Shown here piece by piece: positions 42,460-51,268 of a stretch of DNA of 64,000 bases (position 1 is its first letter; each line of letters starts with the position of its first letter). The notes under the pieces were generated by a model. It did no database searches. It saw only the letters and a program-made list of their open reading frames with translations, and was not told the DNA's origin. Source of the DNA: an uncultured Oscillospiraceae bacterium (GTDB lineage Bacteria; Bacillota; Clostridia; Oscillospirales; Oscillospiraceae); assembly GCA_910579775.1 (NCBI GenBank), contig CAJTUE010000002.1:124001-188000 (forward strand), read 5' to 3'. The position numbers and the translations under genes are program-made.

Positions 42460-43524
42460 TTAAGGCACTTGAAAAATATTGGTGTCCTCCAGGGTCAGAT
42501 CCTCTGTATAGGGATTTGCTCCGCTCTGATTAATGATATCAAGCACCTGCCGGGGGTAAAGCTCATAATAATACGGGATCCCCTTATATGTCACCAATCC
42601 ATTGCCCGGCAGGGTGTTCATGGAAATGCCTGTAGACATATCCAGATCCAGTGCCGCCAGACCGAAATAGGCCAAGTTCCCCACATCCAAGTCTGTCTTC
42701 ACATTTTTCGCAAAGATATCCACAAATTGGTTGATCTTGGTGACGCTGTCCCAGGATATCAGCTTCTTCGCCAGCGCCTTTAAAAACTTCTGCTGAGTCT
42801 CGATGCGGCCAATGTCCGCGTTGGCGTAGCCGGACCTGAACCGCACCAGCTGCAGCGCCTTCTCTCCGTCCAGATGCTGCATGCCCTTGCTGAGATGGAT
42901 GTGCAGGTTTTGGGTGGGATCGTCGTAGTTCATGTTGATGGGCACTTCAAAGTCCACGCCCCCCACAGCGTCTACCAAAGCCTTGAAACCCCGCAGATTC
43001 ACCGTGATATAGTGGTCCACCGGGAAGCCCAAAATGCCGGAGACCTCCTTTTGCACCTCTTCGATGCCGCCAGTGCTGTAAGCGGCGTTGATTTTCTTGA
43101 TGGTGCGTGGCACATCCACCAGCGTATCCCGAGGAATGGAGATCACGCTGACATGCTTCCCCTTCACGTCAAAGGTCACTGCCATAATGGTGTCGGTGTT
43201 GCCATTGCCATCATCCATTCCCATCACCAAAAATGTATAGCAGTCCTTTTTCCGCGTCTTAGTTGCGACCACCGGCACCGTGGTAGGTTCACCCTGGCTT
43301 TCGTCCTCTTTCGTGTCCGGGTTATCGGTAGGTTGAATGGTCACCATAACCTGTGTCGGCTCCGGCGGCTTGGGTTTAGGCGGTTTGGCCCAAGATTTCA
43401 GGCCAATATAGCACCCCACAACAATGGCGGACAGTACAAAGAGGATCCAGTATAGTACCTTGCCGATCCGCACTGCCATAGAAGGCGGCCGCTTTGCCGA
43501 CCGACTTTCCCGTGTTCCCGTCAT
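42460..43524 (-). CDS. LytR-CpsA-Psr (LCP) family glycopolymer transferase
   Basis: Membrane-anchored enzyme that attaches teichoic acids or capsule to peptidoglycan. The 354-residue protein has a short basic N-terminus, one membrane helix (about 24-42), a Pro/Thr-rich linker, and the LCP domain with DDGNGNTDTIMAV near 103-115, SVISIPRDTLVDVP near 126-139 and RFRSGYANADIGRIETQQ near 227-244, which hold the conserved Asp and Arg residues. It ends 14 bases from the split terminator. Confidence 0.93.
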   Translation of the reverse strand: MTGTRESRSAKRPPSMAVRIGKVLYWILFVLSAIVVGCYIGLKSWAKPPKPKPPEPTQVMVTIQPTDNPDTKEDESQGEPTTVPVVATKTRKKDCYTFLVMGMDDGNGNTDTIMAVTFDVKGKHVSVISIPRDTLVDVPRTIKKINAAYSTGGIEEVQKEVSGILGFPVDHYITVNLRGFKALVDAVGGVDFEVPINMNYDDPTQNLHIHLSKGMQHLDGEKALQLVRFRSGYANADIGRIETQQKFLKALAKKLISWDSVTKINQFVDIFAKNVKTDLDVGNLAYFGLAALDLDMSTGISMNTLPGNGLVTYKGIPYYYELYPRQVLDIINQSGANPYTEDLTLEDTNIFQVP

Positions 43525-43649
43525 ACTGTCCCCCCTGTCTCTCTGTGGGTCTTCGTCACATCTTGCCGTGCCTTGGTAGTATACCTCGAAGGATCGTAAA
43601 AGGCAATAAAAAACCGGTTACGTTTTCTTACAATTTTCTAAACAACTTG

Positions 43650-44522
43650 TTACCCCAGCAAAAGCGCTTCCAATTCAGGCTTTGCAAAGTGATATACCTT
43701 GTCGCAAAACTGGCAGGTCAACTCCGCCTCACCCTGTTCCTCGATCAGCTCTCCCAGGTCCTTGGCCCCCATACTCCGCAGGGCGCGCTCCATGCGCTCC
43801 CTGCTGCAATAGCAGCGGTACTCCACCGGGGCGCGCTCCACCACCTCCAGCTCAAAGGCGCCCAGCGCAGTACGCAGCATCCCCTCGCTGTCCATCCCGG
43901 CGTCCATGGCGGCGGTAAGCGCCCCCAGCTGGGCGACCCCGGCCTCAATGGCCTGGATCTCCCCCTCCGTGGCGCCGGGCAGCAGCTGGATCAGATATCC
44001 CCCCGCTTGGACCACCGAGCAGTCGGTGCCCACTAAAACGCCCAGTGCGCAGGCTGACGGGATCTGTTCGCTGATGGCGAAATAGGAGGTGACGTCCTCA
44101 GCGATCTCCCCGGATACCAAGGGTACCGTACCCACATAGGGCTCCTTCAGGCCAATGTCCTTGATGACGGTAAGCGTACCGTCCACCCCCACGCCGGAGC
44201 CTACATCCAGCTTTCCCGGAGCCTTTAGCGGCAACTCCACGCTCCCGTCGGTGAGATACCCCCGGGCGTTGCCCAAATGATCCGCCACCGCCATCACGGT
44301 GCCCAGCGGACCGCCGCCCTTAAAGGTCAGCGTCACCGCCCCGTGCTCCTCCTTCAGCTGACAGCCCATCATGGACGCCGCCATCAACGCCCGGCCCAGT
44401 GCCGCCGTACCCAGAGGCATCAGCCGGTGGATATTTCTGGCCCGTTCCACCATGCCCTTGGCGGTAATGGCAACCGCCTTTACATGGGCTTCCTTGGCTA
44501 AAACACGGATCAACTCATCCAT
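43650..44522 (-). CDS. hslO: Hsp33 redox-regulated chaperone
   Basis: Chaperone activated by oxidation in the cytoplasm. The 290-residue protein has the zinc-binding cysteines as RCYCSRER near 235-242 and LTCQFCDK near 267-274, the arrangement typical of Hsp33, after the N-terminal GTAALGRALMAASMMG block (38-53). One base downstream of the methyltransferase gene, so probably in one transcript with it and the YerC-type gene. Confidence 0.94.
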   Translation of the reverse strand: MDELIRVLAKEAHVKAVAITAKGMVERARNIHRLMPLGTAALGRALMAASMMGCQLKEEHGAVTLTFKGGGPLGTVMAVADHLGNARGYLTDGSVELPLKAPGKLDVGSGVGVDGTLTVIKDIGLKEPYVGTVPLVSGEIAEDVTSYFAISEQIPSACALGVLVGTDCSVVQAGGYLIQLLPGATEGEIQAIEAGVAQLGALTAAMDAGMDSEGMLRTALGAFELEVVERAPVEYRCYCSRERMERALRSMGAKDLGELIEEQGEAELTCQFCDKVYHFAKPELEALLLG

Positions 44523-45272
44523 TTATTTTCCCTCCTTGCGGGCAAAAAAGAACATTCTGTCGTCTCCCGGCCTCAAGGGCCGCTTCTTCCCCGCTCCATA
44601 GCATTTGATCGTTTGAAATCCCGCGCTGTCCAGCATCTCAGCCAGTTCCTCCGGCGTGTAGGCATACTCCTCATGAAGCTCCTGGCCCCGTCGCCAAGTC
44701 TCCCCTTCCCGGCAAAAAATATCCATGTAATAGGTACAGATCCGCCGTTTCGGGGAAAATTCACCCTGCCAGGCACAGAAGACGTTCTCGTCCTCGTCGC
44801 AGAACATCTGAGCATCCATGGCCGCCAGTGCCTCCGGGGTGCGGGCGTCGAAGAGGAATACCCCACCCGGTGCCAGGAAGGTGTGGATACGCTGAAAGGC
44901 CCGCCGCAGTTGGGCGGGCCTGGTCACATAGTTCACGCTGTCTAAACAGCACACGCAGGCGTCCACGGTGTCGTAAAGGTCCAGCTTGTCCATGGACTGG
45001 TTGAGAAACAGGGGTATGATCCCTTCAAAGCCCTCCGGGGCCTTTTCTCTGGCCACAGCCAGCATCTCCGCCGATAGGTCCACCCCGGTGGTGTCATATC
45101 CCCGCTCCGCCAACATCCAGGTCAGCGTCCCCGTCCCACAGGCCAGGTCCAGCACCGTCTTCACCGGGCGGTGGGCCTTGGAAAACCAGCCTTCTAAGTA
45201 ATCCAGCATGCCCCCATGGTCCACATCGCGAGTGAGCCTGTCGTAGCTTCCCGCCAAAAAGGAATAGGTCAT
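44523..45272 (-). CDS. Class I SAM-dependent methyltransferase
   Basis: 249 residues. SAM motif I is VLDLACGTGTLTW near 39-51, with GVDLSAEMLAVAREKA at 64-79 and a VCCLDSVNYV post-motif; small-molecule type, possibly related to YodH/ubiquinone-like methyltransferases. The substrate is unknown. The ATG at 45272 overlaps the YerC-type gene stop (ATGA). Confidence 0.82.
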   Translation of the reverse strand: MTYSFLAGSYDRLTRDVDHGGMLDYLEGWFSKAHRPVKTVLDLACGTGTLTWMLAERGYDTTGVDLSAEMLAVAREKAPEGFEGIIPLFLNQSMDKLDLYDTVDACVCCLDSVNYVTRPAQLRRAFQRIHTFLAPGGVFLFDARTPEALAAMDAQMFCDEDENVFCAWQGEFSPKRRICTYYMDIFCREGETWRRGQELHEEYAYTPEELAEMLDSAGFQTIKCYGAGKKRPLRPGDDRMFFFARKEGK

Positions 45273-45583
45273 TGCGCCTTCTTTTCCTCTTCCCACATGG
45301 ACCGAATGCGGGGCAAGACCTGCTGATATCCGTCCGAGCCATAATGCAGAGCTCTGTTCACCCGGCTGATGGTGGCCGAGGAAGCGCCGGTGCGCTCCAG
45401 GATGTCGTTGTATATCATTCCCTCATCCAGTAGCAGCGCTACCTCAAATCGTTGCTCCATGGCCTTCAGCTCCGCCACGGTGCACAAGTCCTGGAAAAAG
45501 CGCTTGCATTCCTCCACGCTTTCCAGCGCCAGGACCGTTTTGTAAAGAATGTCGCTATGTTCCTTGCGTTCGTTTTTGGTCAC
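45269..45583 (-). CDS. YerC/YecD-type TrpR-related DNA-binding protein
   Basis: 104 residues with the TrpR-superfamily block DLCTVAELKAMEQRFEVALL near 32-51 and a helix-turn-helix ILERTGASSATISRVNRAL near 61-79. The effector and targets are not known; the family is widespread in Firmicutes. GTG start preceded by AAGGAGG. It is coupled to the downstream methyltransferase. Confidence 0.87.
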   Translation of the reverse strand: MTKNERKEHSDILYKTVLALESVEECKRFFQDLCTVAELKAMEQRFEVALLLDEGMIYNDILERTGASSATISRVNRALHYGSDGYQQVLPRIRSMWEEEKKAQ

Positions 45584-45690
45584 GGGATTACCTCCTTCGA
45601 TTCTAATTCAGATGGCCTTCTCTCTTGTTCTTTATTTTAACGCAATAAAGCATGAAAGTAAAGCCCCTTTCGCAAATTTTTCCCTGCGCC

Positions 45691-45720
45691 TTGACAAGGG
45701 CCCATCCGGTATGGTACAAA
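45691..45720 (+). promoter_or_regulatory. Promoter of the ZTP riboswitch-fhs unit
   Basis: TTGACA (45691-45696), 18 bases, TACAAA (45715-45720). Confidence 0.6.
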
Positions 45721-45721
45721 T

Positions 45722-45793
45722 AGAGTGTTGTATGACTGACGGAAGTGGGGTCACCACATGGAGTACAACCATTGAATTGCCGACCGTCTGGGC
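45722..45793 (+). promoter_or_regulatory. ZTP (pfl) riboswitch
   Basis: Contains the class landmarks in order: TGACTGACGGAAGTGGGG, ACCACATGGAGTACAACC and the 3' motif CCGTCTGGGC, closely matching the pfl consensus CCGCCTGGGC. These RNAs bind ZMP/ZTP and turn on one-carbon genes when 10-formyl-THF is short. It precedes a terminator and fhs. Confidence 0.93.
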
Positions 45794-45820
45794 GCGCTGC
45801 TGGGATAGTAGCGCTTTTTT
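45794..45820 (+). terminator. Expression-platform terminator of the ZTP riboswitch
   Basis: GCGCTGCT (45794-45801) pairs with AGTAGCGC (45807-45814), followed by six T. It overlaps the aptamer's 3' end, so ligand binding can compete with it. Confidence 0.88.
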
Positions 45821-45844
45821 GTTACCTTGAAAGGAGCTTGCCCC

Positions 45845-47512
45845 ATGAAAACAGACATCGAGATCGCCCAGTCCTGCACTATGCGCCCCATTACCGACAT
45901 TGCCGCTACCGCCGGGGTGGACGGCAAATATCTGGAGCTTTACGGCAACTACAAGGCCAAGGTGGACTTTTCCCTGCTGCGGGAAAACGCCCTTCCTGAC
46001 GGCAAGCTGATCCTGGTCACAGCCATCAACCCCACTCCCGCCGGAGAGGGCAAGACCACCACCTCGGTAGGTCTGGCGGACGGTCTTCGCAAATTGGGCA
46101 AGAACGCCATCCTCGCCCTGCGCGAGCCTTCTCTCGGCCCGGTTTTCGGGGTCAAGGGCGGCGCAGCCGGCGGCGGTTACGCGCAAGTCGTCCCCATGGA
46201 GGACATCAACCTCCACTTCACCGGTGACTTTCATGCCATCGGCGCGGCCAACAACCTGCTGGCCGCTATGCTGGACAACCACATTCAGCAGGGCAACTCC
46301 CTGAACATCGACGTAAAGCAAATCACCTGGAAGCGCTGCGTGGACATGAACGACCGCCAGCTGCGCCACATCATCGACGGTCTGGGGGGCAAAATGCAGG
46401 GCGTGCCCCGGGAGGACGGCTTTGACATCACCGTAGCCTCCGAGGTCATGGCCGTTCTCTGTCTGAGCACCGACATCCTTGACCTCAAGGCCCGCCTGGG
46501 CCGCATCATCGTGGCCTACACCTTTGACGGCAAGCCCGTCACCGCCCACGACCTAAAGGCTGAGGGTGCCATGGCCGCTCTGCTGAAGGACGCGCTCAAG
46601 CCCAATCTGGTACAGACGCTGGAGGGTACTCCCGCTTTCATCCACGGCGGCCCCTTCGCCAACATCGCCCACGGCTGTAACTCTGTCACCGCCACCCGTA
46701 TGGCCCTGAAGCTGGGCGACTACTGCGTCACCGAGGCGGGCTTTGGCGCGGATCTGGGCGCGGAGAAGTTTTTAGACATCAAATGCCGCATGGCGGGCTT
46801 CACCCCCGACGCGGTGGTGGTGGTCGCCACCGTTCGCGCCCTGAAGCACCACGGCGGCGTGGCCAAGGCCGAGCTGAACGACGAAAACCTGGCCGCTCTG
46901 GAGAAAGGTCTTCCCAATCTCCTGCGCCACGTGGACAACATCAAGAACGTCTACGGCCTCCCCTGCGTGGTGGCCATCAACGCCTTCCCCACCGATACTA
47001 AGGCCGAGCTGGACCTCGTAGAGGCCAAGTGCCGGGAGCTGGGCGTCAATGTGGCCCTCAGCGAGGTATGGGCCAAGGGCGGCGAGGGCGGCAAGGCCCT
47101 GGCCGAGGAGGTGGTCCGGCTCTGCGAGACCAAGGGCGATTTCCGCTTCTCCTACGATGCCGCCTCCCCCATCGAGCAAAAGCTCACCGACATTGTGAAA
47201 AACGTCTACCGGGGCAGCGGCGTGACTCTCACCCTCGCCGCTAAAAAGCAGGCCGCCGAGCTGGAGGCCCTGGGCTTTGGGAACCTTCCCATCTGCATGG
47301 CCAAGACCCAGTATTCCTTCTCCGATGACCCCGCCCTTTTGGGCGCGCCGGAGAACTTCACCGTCACCGTACGCAGCCTGAAGGTCTGTGCCGGGGCGGG
47401 TTTCATCGTCGCCCTCACCGGCGACATCATGACCATGCCCGGCCTGCCCAAGGCCCCCGCCGCAGAAAAGATCGACGTGGACGAGCACGGCAAGATCACC
47501 GGGTTGTTCTAA
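45845..47512 (+). CDS. fhs: Formate-tetrahydrofolate ligase
   Basis: Makes 10-formyl-THF from formate, THF and ATP, feeding PurN and the AICAR transformylase encoded at 29128 and 30460. The 555-residue protein has the ATP-binding loop NPTPAGEGKTTTSVGLADG near 61-79 and the EPSLGPVFGVKGGAAGGGYAQ region (split over 97-117). The ATG at 45845 follows AAAGGAG. Controlled by the ZTP riboswitch and ended by a strong terminator. Confidence 0.97.
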   Translation: MKTDIEIAQSCTMRPITDIAATAGVDGKYLELYGNYKAKVDFSLLRENALPDGKLILVTAINPTPAGEGKTTTSVGLADGLRKLGKNAILALREPSLGPVFGVKGGAAGGGYAQVVPMEDINLHFTGDFHAIGAANNLLAAMLDNHIQQGNSLNIDVKQITWKRCVDMNDRQLRHIIDGLGGKMQGVPREDGFDITVASEVMAVLCLSTDILDLKARLGRIIVAYTFDGKPVTAHDLKAEGAMAALLKDALKPNLVQTLEGTPAFIHGGPFANIAHGCNSVTATRMALKLGDYCVTEAGFGADLGAEKFLDIKCRMAGFTPDAVVVVATVRALKHHGGVAKAELNDENLAALEKGLPNLLRHVDNIKNVYGLPCVVAINAFPTDTKAELDLVEAKCRELGVNVALSEVWAKGGEGGKALAEEVVRLCETKGDFRFSYDAASPIEQKLTDIVKNVYRGSGVTLTLAAKKQAAELEALGFGNLPICMAKTQYSFSDDPALLGAPENFTVTVRSLKVCAGAGFIVALTGDIMTMPGLPKAPAAEKIDVDEHGKITGLF

Positions 47513-47526
47513 GCCCACTTTTTCAT

Positions 47527-47566
47527 AAAAAGGCATGGCAACCAATTGGGTCGCCATGCCTTTTTT
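47527..47566 (+). terminator. Terminator after fhs
   Basis: A 13-base stem (47527-47539 with 47553-47565) whose 3' arm ends in a T6 run. Confidence 0.88.
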
Positions 47567-47617
47567 GCACCCTTTTCTTCGCAAGGAGCTATATTGGTTT
47601 ATAGGGGTGATGTGTTT

Positions 47618-47818
47618 ATGGGCGACTGTCTTACGCCGGAAAATGTTCTGCTTCTCGCCGCGGCGGCCTCCGCCCGGCTGGCTCAGGGGGCAACCGCAGA
47701 GGACTTGGGGCTCCTGGCTGCTTTTTTCACGATCATCGGGGACAATCTGGCTCTGCTGGCTATCTGCGCACCTTCCTGTGAAGACAGAGATAAGAATCGC
47801 TCAACGTCCGATAAATGA
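47618..47818 (+). CDS. Small DUF6774-like protein
   Basis: 66 residues, function unknown. The core LLLAAAASARLAQ and TAEDLGLLAAFFTIIGDNLALLA forms two helices and resembles small DUF6774 proteins of Clostridia. The ATG at 47618 has a GGGGTGA site; the longer frame starts within the fhs terminator. Its last 18 bases overlap the 3' end of the convergent patatin gene. Confidence 0.65.
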   Translation: MGDCLTPENVLLLAAAASARLAQGATAEDLGLLAAFFTIIGDNLALLAICAPSCEDRDKNRSTSDK

Positions 47819-48649
47819 CCAAACCTCGTCCATACGGGCCACCGCCTCGTCCCGCCCCTCCTTCCAGAGGGCGCGGATCTTTCCCAGATCCCGCTCCGTG
47901 CGGGAAAAGCCCTTGGTGGACTTGGGTGAAAAAATGAGGGCCTTCCCCTGCCGCTCCAGCTCCAAAAGCTCCGCGTGGTCGGCGTTATACCGCGCCGCCC
48001 GGGTGCGGATGGCCTCGCAGAAGGCGGGATATTCCCGATACCTGTGGCAGATCATTTTTTCCATTTTCTCCGGCCTGCGGTAGTAGCTCCGCTCCCGGGT
48101 CAGAACCACGATGAGCTTGTCGCACCCCGCCCGCAGGGCACGGCGGAAGGGCACGCCGTCCCCCACGCCACCGTCCAGATAGGGCTTTCCGTTGATCTCA
48201 AAGATAGGAAAGAGCAGCGGCATGGCACAGGTGGCCCGCAGCAGCACGAACCGTTTGTCCGCACTGCAGATGGGGTAATAGTCCGTTTTCCCGGTAAGCA
48301 GGTTGGTCACCCCCGCCTCCACCCGTCCCGGGTAGCTCTCCAAGGCACCGTAATCAAAGGGCACCAGGTAATTGGGGATCTCATCGTAGGCAAAGTCCAG
48401 CCCAAAATAACTGCGGTTCCCCGGCTTGAGAAAGTTGACCGCCCCCATGTAGCGGCTGTCGCGGACAAACCGCTCCAAAATGCGAAGATTGCGCCCCTCC
48501 TGGCGGGAGGCATAGCTCACACCATAGGCGATCCCGGCGGACACGCCCACCACAAAGTCCGCCAAAAAATTCTGTTCCAGAAAGCCGTCGCACACACCGC
48601 TGGAGTAGATGGTGCGCACCGCGCCCCCCTCCAGGACAAGCCCTGTCAT
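47801..48649 (-). CDS. Patatin-like phospholipase
   Basis: Predicted lipid acyl hydrolase with a Ser-Asp dyad. The 282-residue protein has an oxyanion-type LEGGAVRT near 6-13, the nucleophile S37 in GVSAG and the aspartate D159 in YLDGGVGDG. It resembles the YjjU/RssA-like bacterial group. The ATG overlaps the udp stop by four bases (48646-48649), so it is coupled to it, though no functional link is clear. Confidence 0.9.
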   Translation of the reverse strand: MTGLVLEGGAVRTIYSSGVCDGFLEQNFLADFVVGVSAGIAYGVSYASRQEGRNLRILERFVRDSRYMGAVNFLKPGNRSYFGLDFAYDEIPNYLVPFDYGALESYPGRVEAGVTNLLTGKTDYYPICSADKRFVLLRATCAMPLLFPIFEINGKPYLDGGVGDGVPFRRALRAGCDKLIVVLTRERSYYRRPEKMEKMICHRYREYPAFCEAIRTRAARYNADHAELLELERQGKALIFSPKSTKGFSRTERDLGKIRALWKEGRDEAVARMDEVWSFIGR

Positions 48650-49413
48650 CTCTTTTTATCCTCCTCAATGAGCAGCTTCAGCGCCTCCACGCCCACCTCA
48701 ATGGCAGCATGGAGGTCATGGCTCTCCTTTTGATCCAAGCCTGCCTTCTCCCGCTCCTGATTCCAGACTACATGGAAGCAGGAGCCGCAGCGAACGCCCC
48801 GCGCCGCCGCCACGGTAAACAGCGCAGCCGACTCCATCTCGCTGGCCAGGGTGCCCAGCTTGAGCCAAGCCTCCCACTTGTTCAGCAGCTCGTAGCTTAC
48901 CGGCATGGTCTCTGGACTATGTTGCCCGTAAAAGGAATCTTTACACTCCACCACCCCGGCATGCCAGGGCTTCCCCAGCTTTTTCGCGGCGTTGACCAGG
49001 GCCGTGGTCACCTGAAGATCCGCCACTGCCGGGAACTCAATGGGGGCGTATTCCTTCGAGGTGCCCTCCATGCGGATCGCTCCCGTTGCGATAACTACAT
49101 CGTCGCTCTGCACCTTTAGCGCCATCCCGCCGCAGGTGCCCACCCGGACAAAGGTGTCCGCCCCCAAGTGGATTAGCTCTTCCATGGCAATGGACGCCGA
49201 CGGCCCGCCGATGCCCGTGGACACCACCGACACCTTCTCACCCAACAAGGTCCCTGTATAAGTCATGTACTCCCGGTTGAACATCACCTGTTTAGGCTCG
49301 TCAAAATAGGCCGCGATCCTTTCGCACCGCCCCGGATCGCCGGGAAGAATACAATACCGTCCCACGTCGCCCTTGACCATGTTCAAATGGAATTCCCGAT
49401 CATGCGTCTGCAT
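48646..49413 (-). CDS. udp: Uridine phosphorylase
   Basis: Nucleoside phosphorylase family 1, salvaging uridine to uracil and ribose 1-phosphate. The 255-residue protein has ILPGDPGRCERIA near 22-34, STGIGGPSASIAMEEL near 65-80 and the base-recognition block ASEMESAALFTVAAARG near 191-207. The substrate call rests on overall resemblance; other purine or pyrimidine nucleosides are possible. Confidence 0.88.
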   Translation of the reverse strand: MQTHDREFHLNMVKGDVGRYCILPGDPGRCERIAAYFDEPKQVMFNREYMTYTGTLLGEKVSVVSTGIGGPSASIAMEELIHLGADTFVRVGTCGGMALKVQSDDVVIATGAIRMEGTSKEYAPIEFPAVADLQVTTALVNAAKKLGKPWHAGVVECKDSFYGQHSPETMPVSYELLNKWEAWLKLGTLASEMESAALFTVAAARGVRCGSCFHVVWNQEREKAGLDQKESHDLHAAIEVGVEALKLLIEEDKKR

Positions 49414-49450
49414 AGCTTGTCCACCCTTTCTTTGGTGTTATCGTACTCTA

Positions 49451-49479
49451 AGTCTACGATAGCCGGAAAGAAAAGTCAA
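49451..49479 (-). promoter_or_regulatory. Promoter of udp
   Basis: On the minus strand: TTGACT (49474-49479), 17 bases, TAGACT (49451-49456), about 38 bases before the start. Confidence 0.6.
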
Positions 49480-49483
49480 GGTA

Positions 49484-49518
49484 AACCGCCGGCCTGCCTC
49501 TATGGCAAACCGGCGGTC
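49484..49518 (-). terminator. Probable terminator after the SPOCS/LysM gene
   Basis: ACCGCCGG (49485-49492) pairs with CCGGCGGT (49510-49517), with extra TGCC/GGCA pairing inside. The T tract on the minus strand is weak (TTTACC). Confidence 0.5.
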
Positions 49519-49524
49519 TTCCTT

Positions 49525-51045
49525 TTATCGGCTTCTGGGAATGAGCAGAAGCGTCCCTTCCGGTCGCTCCGGCTCTGGCAGCTCGTTTGCCGCCAGGATG
49601 TCCTGAGTGGTAGTGGAATAGGCCTTGGCAATATCCCAGAGGCTCTCCCCCGGCTGGGCCAGCCGCAGGATCACCGATGGCCGTTCCGCCTCCTCCCCAC
49701 GCTCCTCTACACGGATCGCAGTCACCGCCGAGCACTTACGGGGCACCGTAGTCAGGTAGCTGAACCGTACCGGGCAGCGTAGCTCGATCCCTCCCGCGGT
49801 GACCGCCGCGCCCGCCTCACCGCTCAAAGCGCACCGCACCCGGCAATTCCCCTGCTCCGGCAAAGTGACGCCCACCTGGATGGCAACAGACTGCACCAAC
49901 GCCTCCAGGCCGCCCTCCTCCGACACGTAGAGGACCGTAGCGGTCCCCCGGACCGACGCCGCGGCCTCGCTCTCCCGCCGCTCCACGGTGGGCTGTCCCA
50001 GCGTCACCCAGCAGTCCTCTACACTTCTGGCGCCGTTGGGCAGATCAAAGATCTCCCGGTGGATCTGGTTGACGGTGTTTTCCTCCCAAAGCTGTGAGAA
50101 GGTCAGCTCCTGCCGTTCCACCTCCACATCCTGGGACACGCTGTACGCGTCGCAGAACACCTCTACCGTCTGGGTCTGCCGCACCACCGCCTGGGCCAGC
50201 AGCTCCAAATGCACGCCCAGGGTGCGGCCCTCGCCGTCATCCACCAGCTCCAGGCGGCTGTCCTGCTCCACGATATCCAAGGCGCAGGCCCCCTCCTCTT
50301 CCACGCCTCCCACATCCATGATCTGGGAGAACGGAAGCTCCCACCGGCCCAGAGCCAAGGTGTTTTCCATAGTCCGGTATCTGGCCTGAAGGGTGACCTC
50401 CCCTTTGAAAATAAGCTTGTTTCCAATGACCTTAGCTTCGTCGCACCGCAGATCCAGGCGGTGTCCAAGCAGCTCCGCTACCGCCCCCTGCCCGGTGGAA
50501 AGGGTCACATCATCCGTAAAGGCAAACGCCTTTTCCGATACCGAAACAGCGGCGTAGCGATCCACCGCCTCCGTGCGCTGTTCCAGGGTACACTCTTCTC
50601 CCGACCATGTCGCCGTCAGGATGTTTTCCTCTTGGCCCCAGCCCTGGCAGGCCGCTGCCAATTCTACGCGGCACAGCACCTTGCGGGGGTTGAGTACCCG
50701 GGTCTCCACGCCGGTGACCCAGGGCTTTACCACCACCGGGCATCCCGGCACGATCCCCGCGGCGGCTACGCTGACCCGGAAGGGAATGCTCAGGCTGAGC
50801 TTGCGCGGTCCGTCCTCACCCTCAGGAAGGTACACCACCGTCACCGCGATGCTACCCTCCCCCTCCACCTTTCCCTCCACGCTCTCCTTGGCGCGCAGCT
50901 GGGCTCTCGCCTGGGTGCAGAGCACTCTGCCGATATCCGGGCAGGCGTCGGGCACGATGCTCTCCTGGGTCTCTTCCTGAAACACAGTGGTATCCAGAAG
51001 GCAGGCATATCCCTCCATCATCACATTGTTCAACGACAGCTCCAT
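49525..51045 (-). CDS. SPOCS (DUF3794) and LysM protein, spore coat type
   Basis: A 506-residue protein with repeated SPOCS/DUF3794 units (around residues 30-115, 165-275 and 320-435) and a C-terminal LysM domain (PGESLWDIAKAYSTTTQDIL near 461-480). SPOCS proteins occur in spore formers and are thought to act in the coat or cortex; LysM would bind peptidoglycan. No signal peptide, consistent with mother-cell assembly. The ATG at 51045 follows AAAGGAG. Its position next to spoVM supports a sporulation role. Confidence 0.85.
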   Translation of the reverse strand: MELSLNNVMMEGYACLLDTTVFQEETQESIVPDACPDIGRVLCTQARAQLRAKESVEGKVEGEGSIAVTVVYLPEGEDGPRKLSLSIPFRVSVAAAGIVPGCPVVVKPWVTGVETRVLNPRKVLCRVELAAACQGWGQEENILTATWSGEECTLEQRTEAVDRYAAVSVSEKAFAFTDDVTLSTGQGAVAELLGHRLDLRCDEAKVIGNKLIFKGEVTLQARYRTMENTLALGRWELPFSQIMDVGGVEEEGACALDIVEQDSRLELVDDGEGRTLGVHLELLAQAVVRQTQTVEVFCDAYSVSQDVEVERQELTFSQLWEENTVNQIHREIFDLPNGARSVEDCWVTLGQPTVERRESEAAASVRGTATVLYVSEEGGLEALVQSVAIQVGVTLPEQGNCRVRCALSGEAGAAVTAGGIELRCPVRFSYLTTVPRKCSAVTAIRVEERGEEAERPSVILRLAQPGESLWDIAKAYSTTTQDILAANELPEPERPEGTLLLIPRSR

Positions 51046-51132
51046 AGTTGTCCACTCCTTTGACCTTGCCCTCACGGGCAGAATGACCTCTGGAAAACTA
51101 TATGAGCCTGACCGTTCTTCTATGTCTTCCTT

Positions 51133-51204
51133 TTACTTTACCTTGAACAGCGCCGCCAGGATCCCCTTCAAGGCTTTGGGCGCCTCGACCACCACGATCT
51201 TCAC
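51133..51204 (-). CDS. spoVM: Stage V sporulation protein M, SpoVM-like peptide
   Basis: A 23-residue amphipathic peptide: MKIVVVEAPKALKG then ILAALFKVK. Bacillus SpoVM is a 26-residue amphipathic helix with Lys-Leu-Pro-Lys-like and GGI motifs; the Pro9-Lys10 and Gly14-Ile15 positions match that layout. GTG start with a strong AAAGGAGG site eleven bases upstream. The locus also matches: in Bacillus spoVM lies after prkC-rsgA. It would recognise the curved forespore membrane and anchor the coat base. Confidence 0.82.
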   Translation of the reverse strand: MKIVVVEAPKALKGILAALFKVK

Positions 51205-51268
51205 TGCAAAAACACCTCCTTTGACGTACACCTATGCCAGTATACGCCAAAGGAGGCAAAATGGTCCG

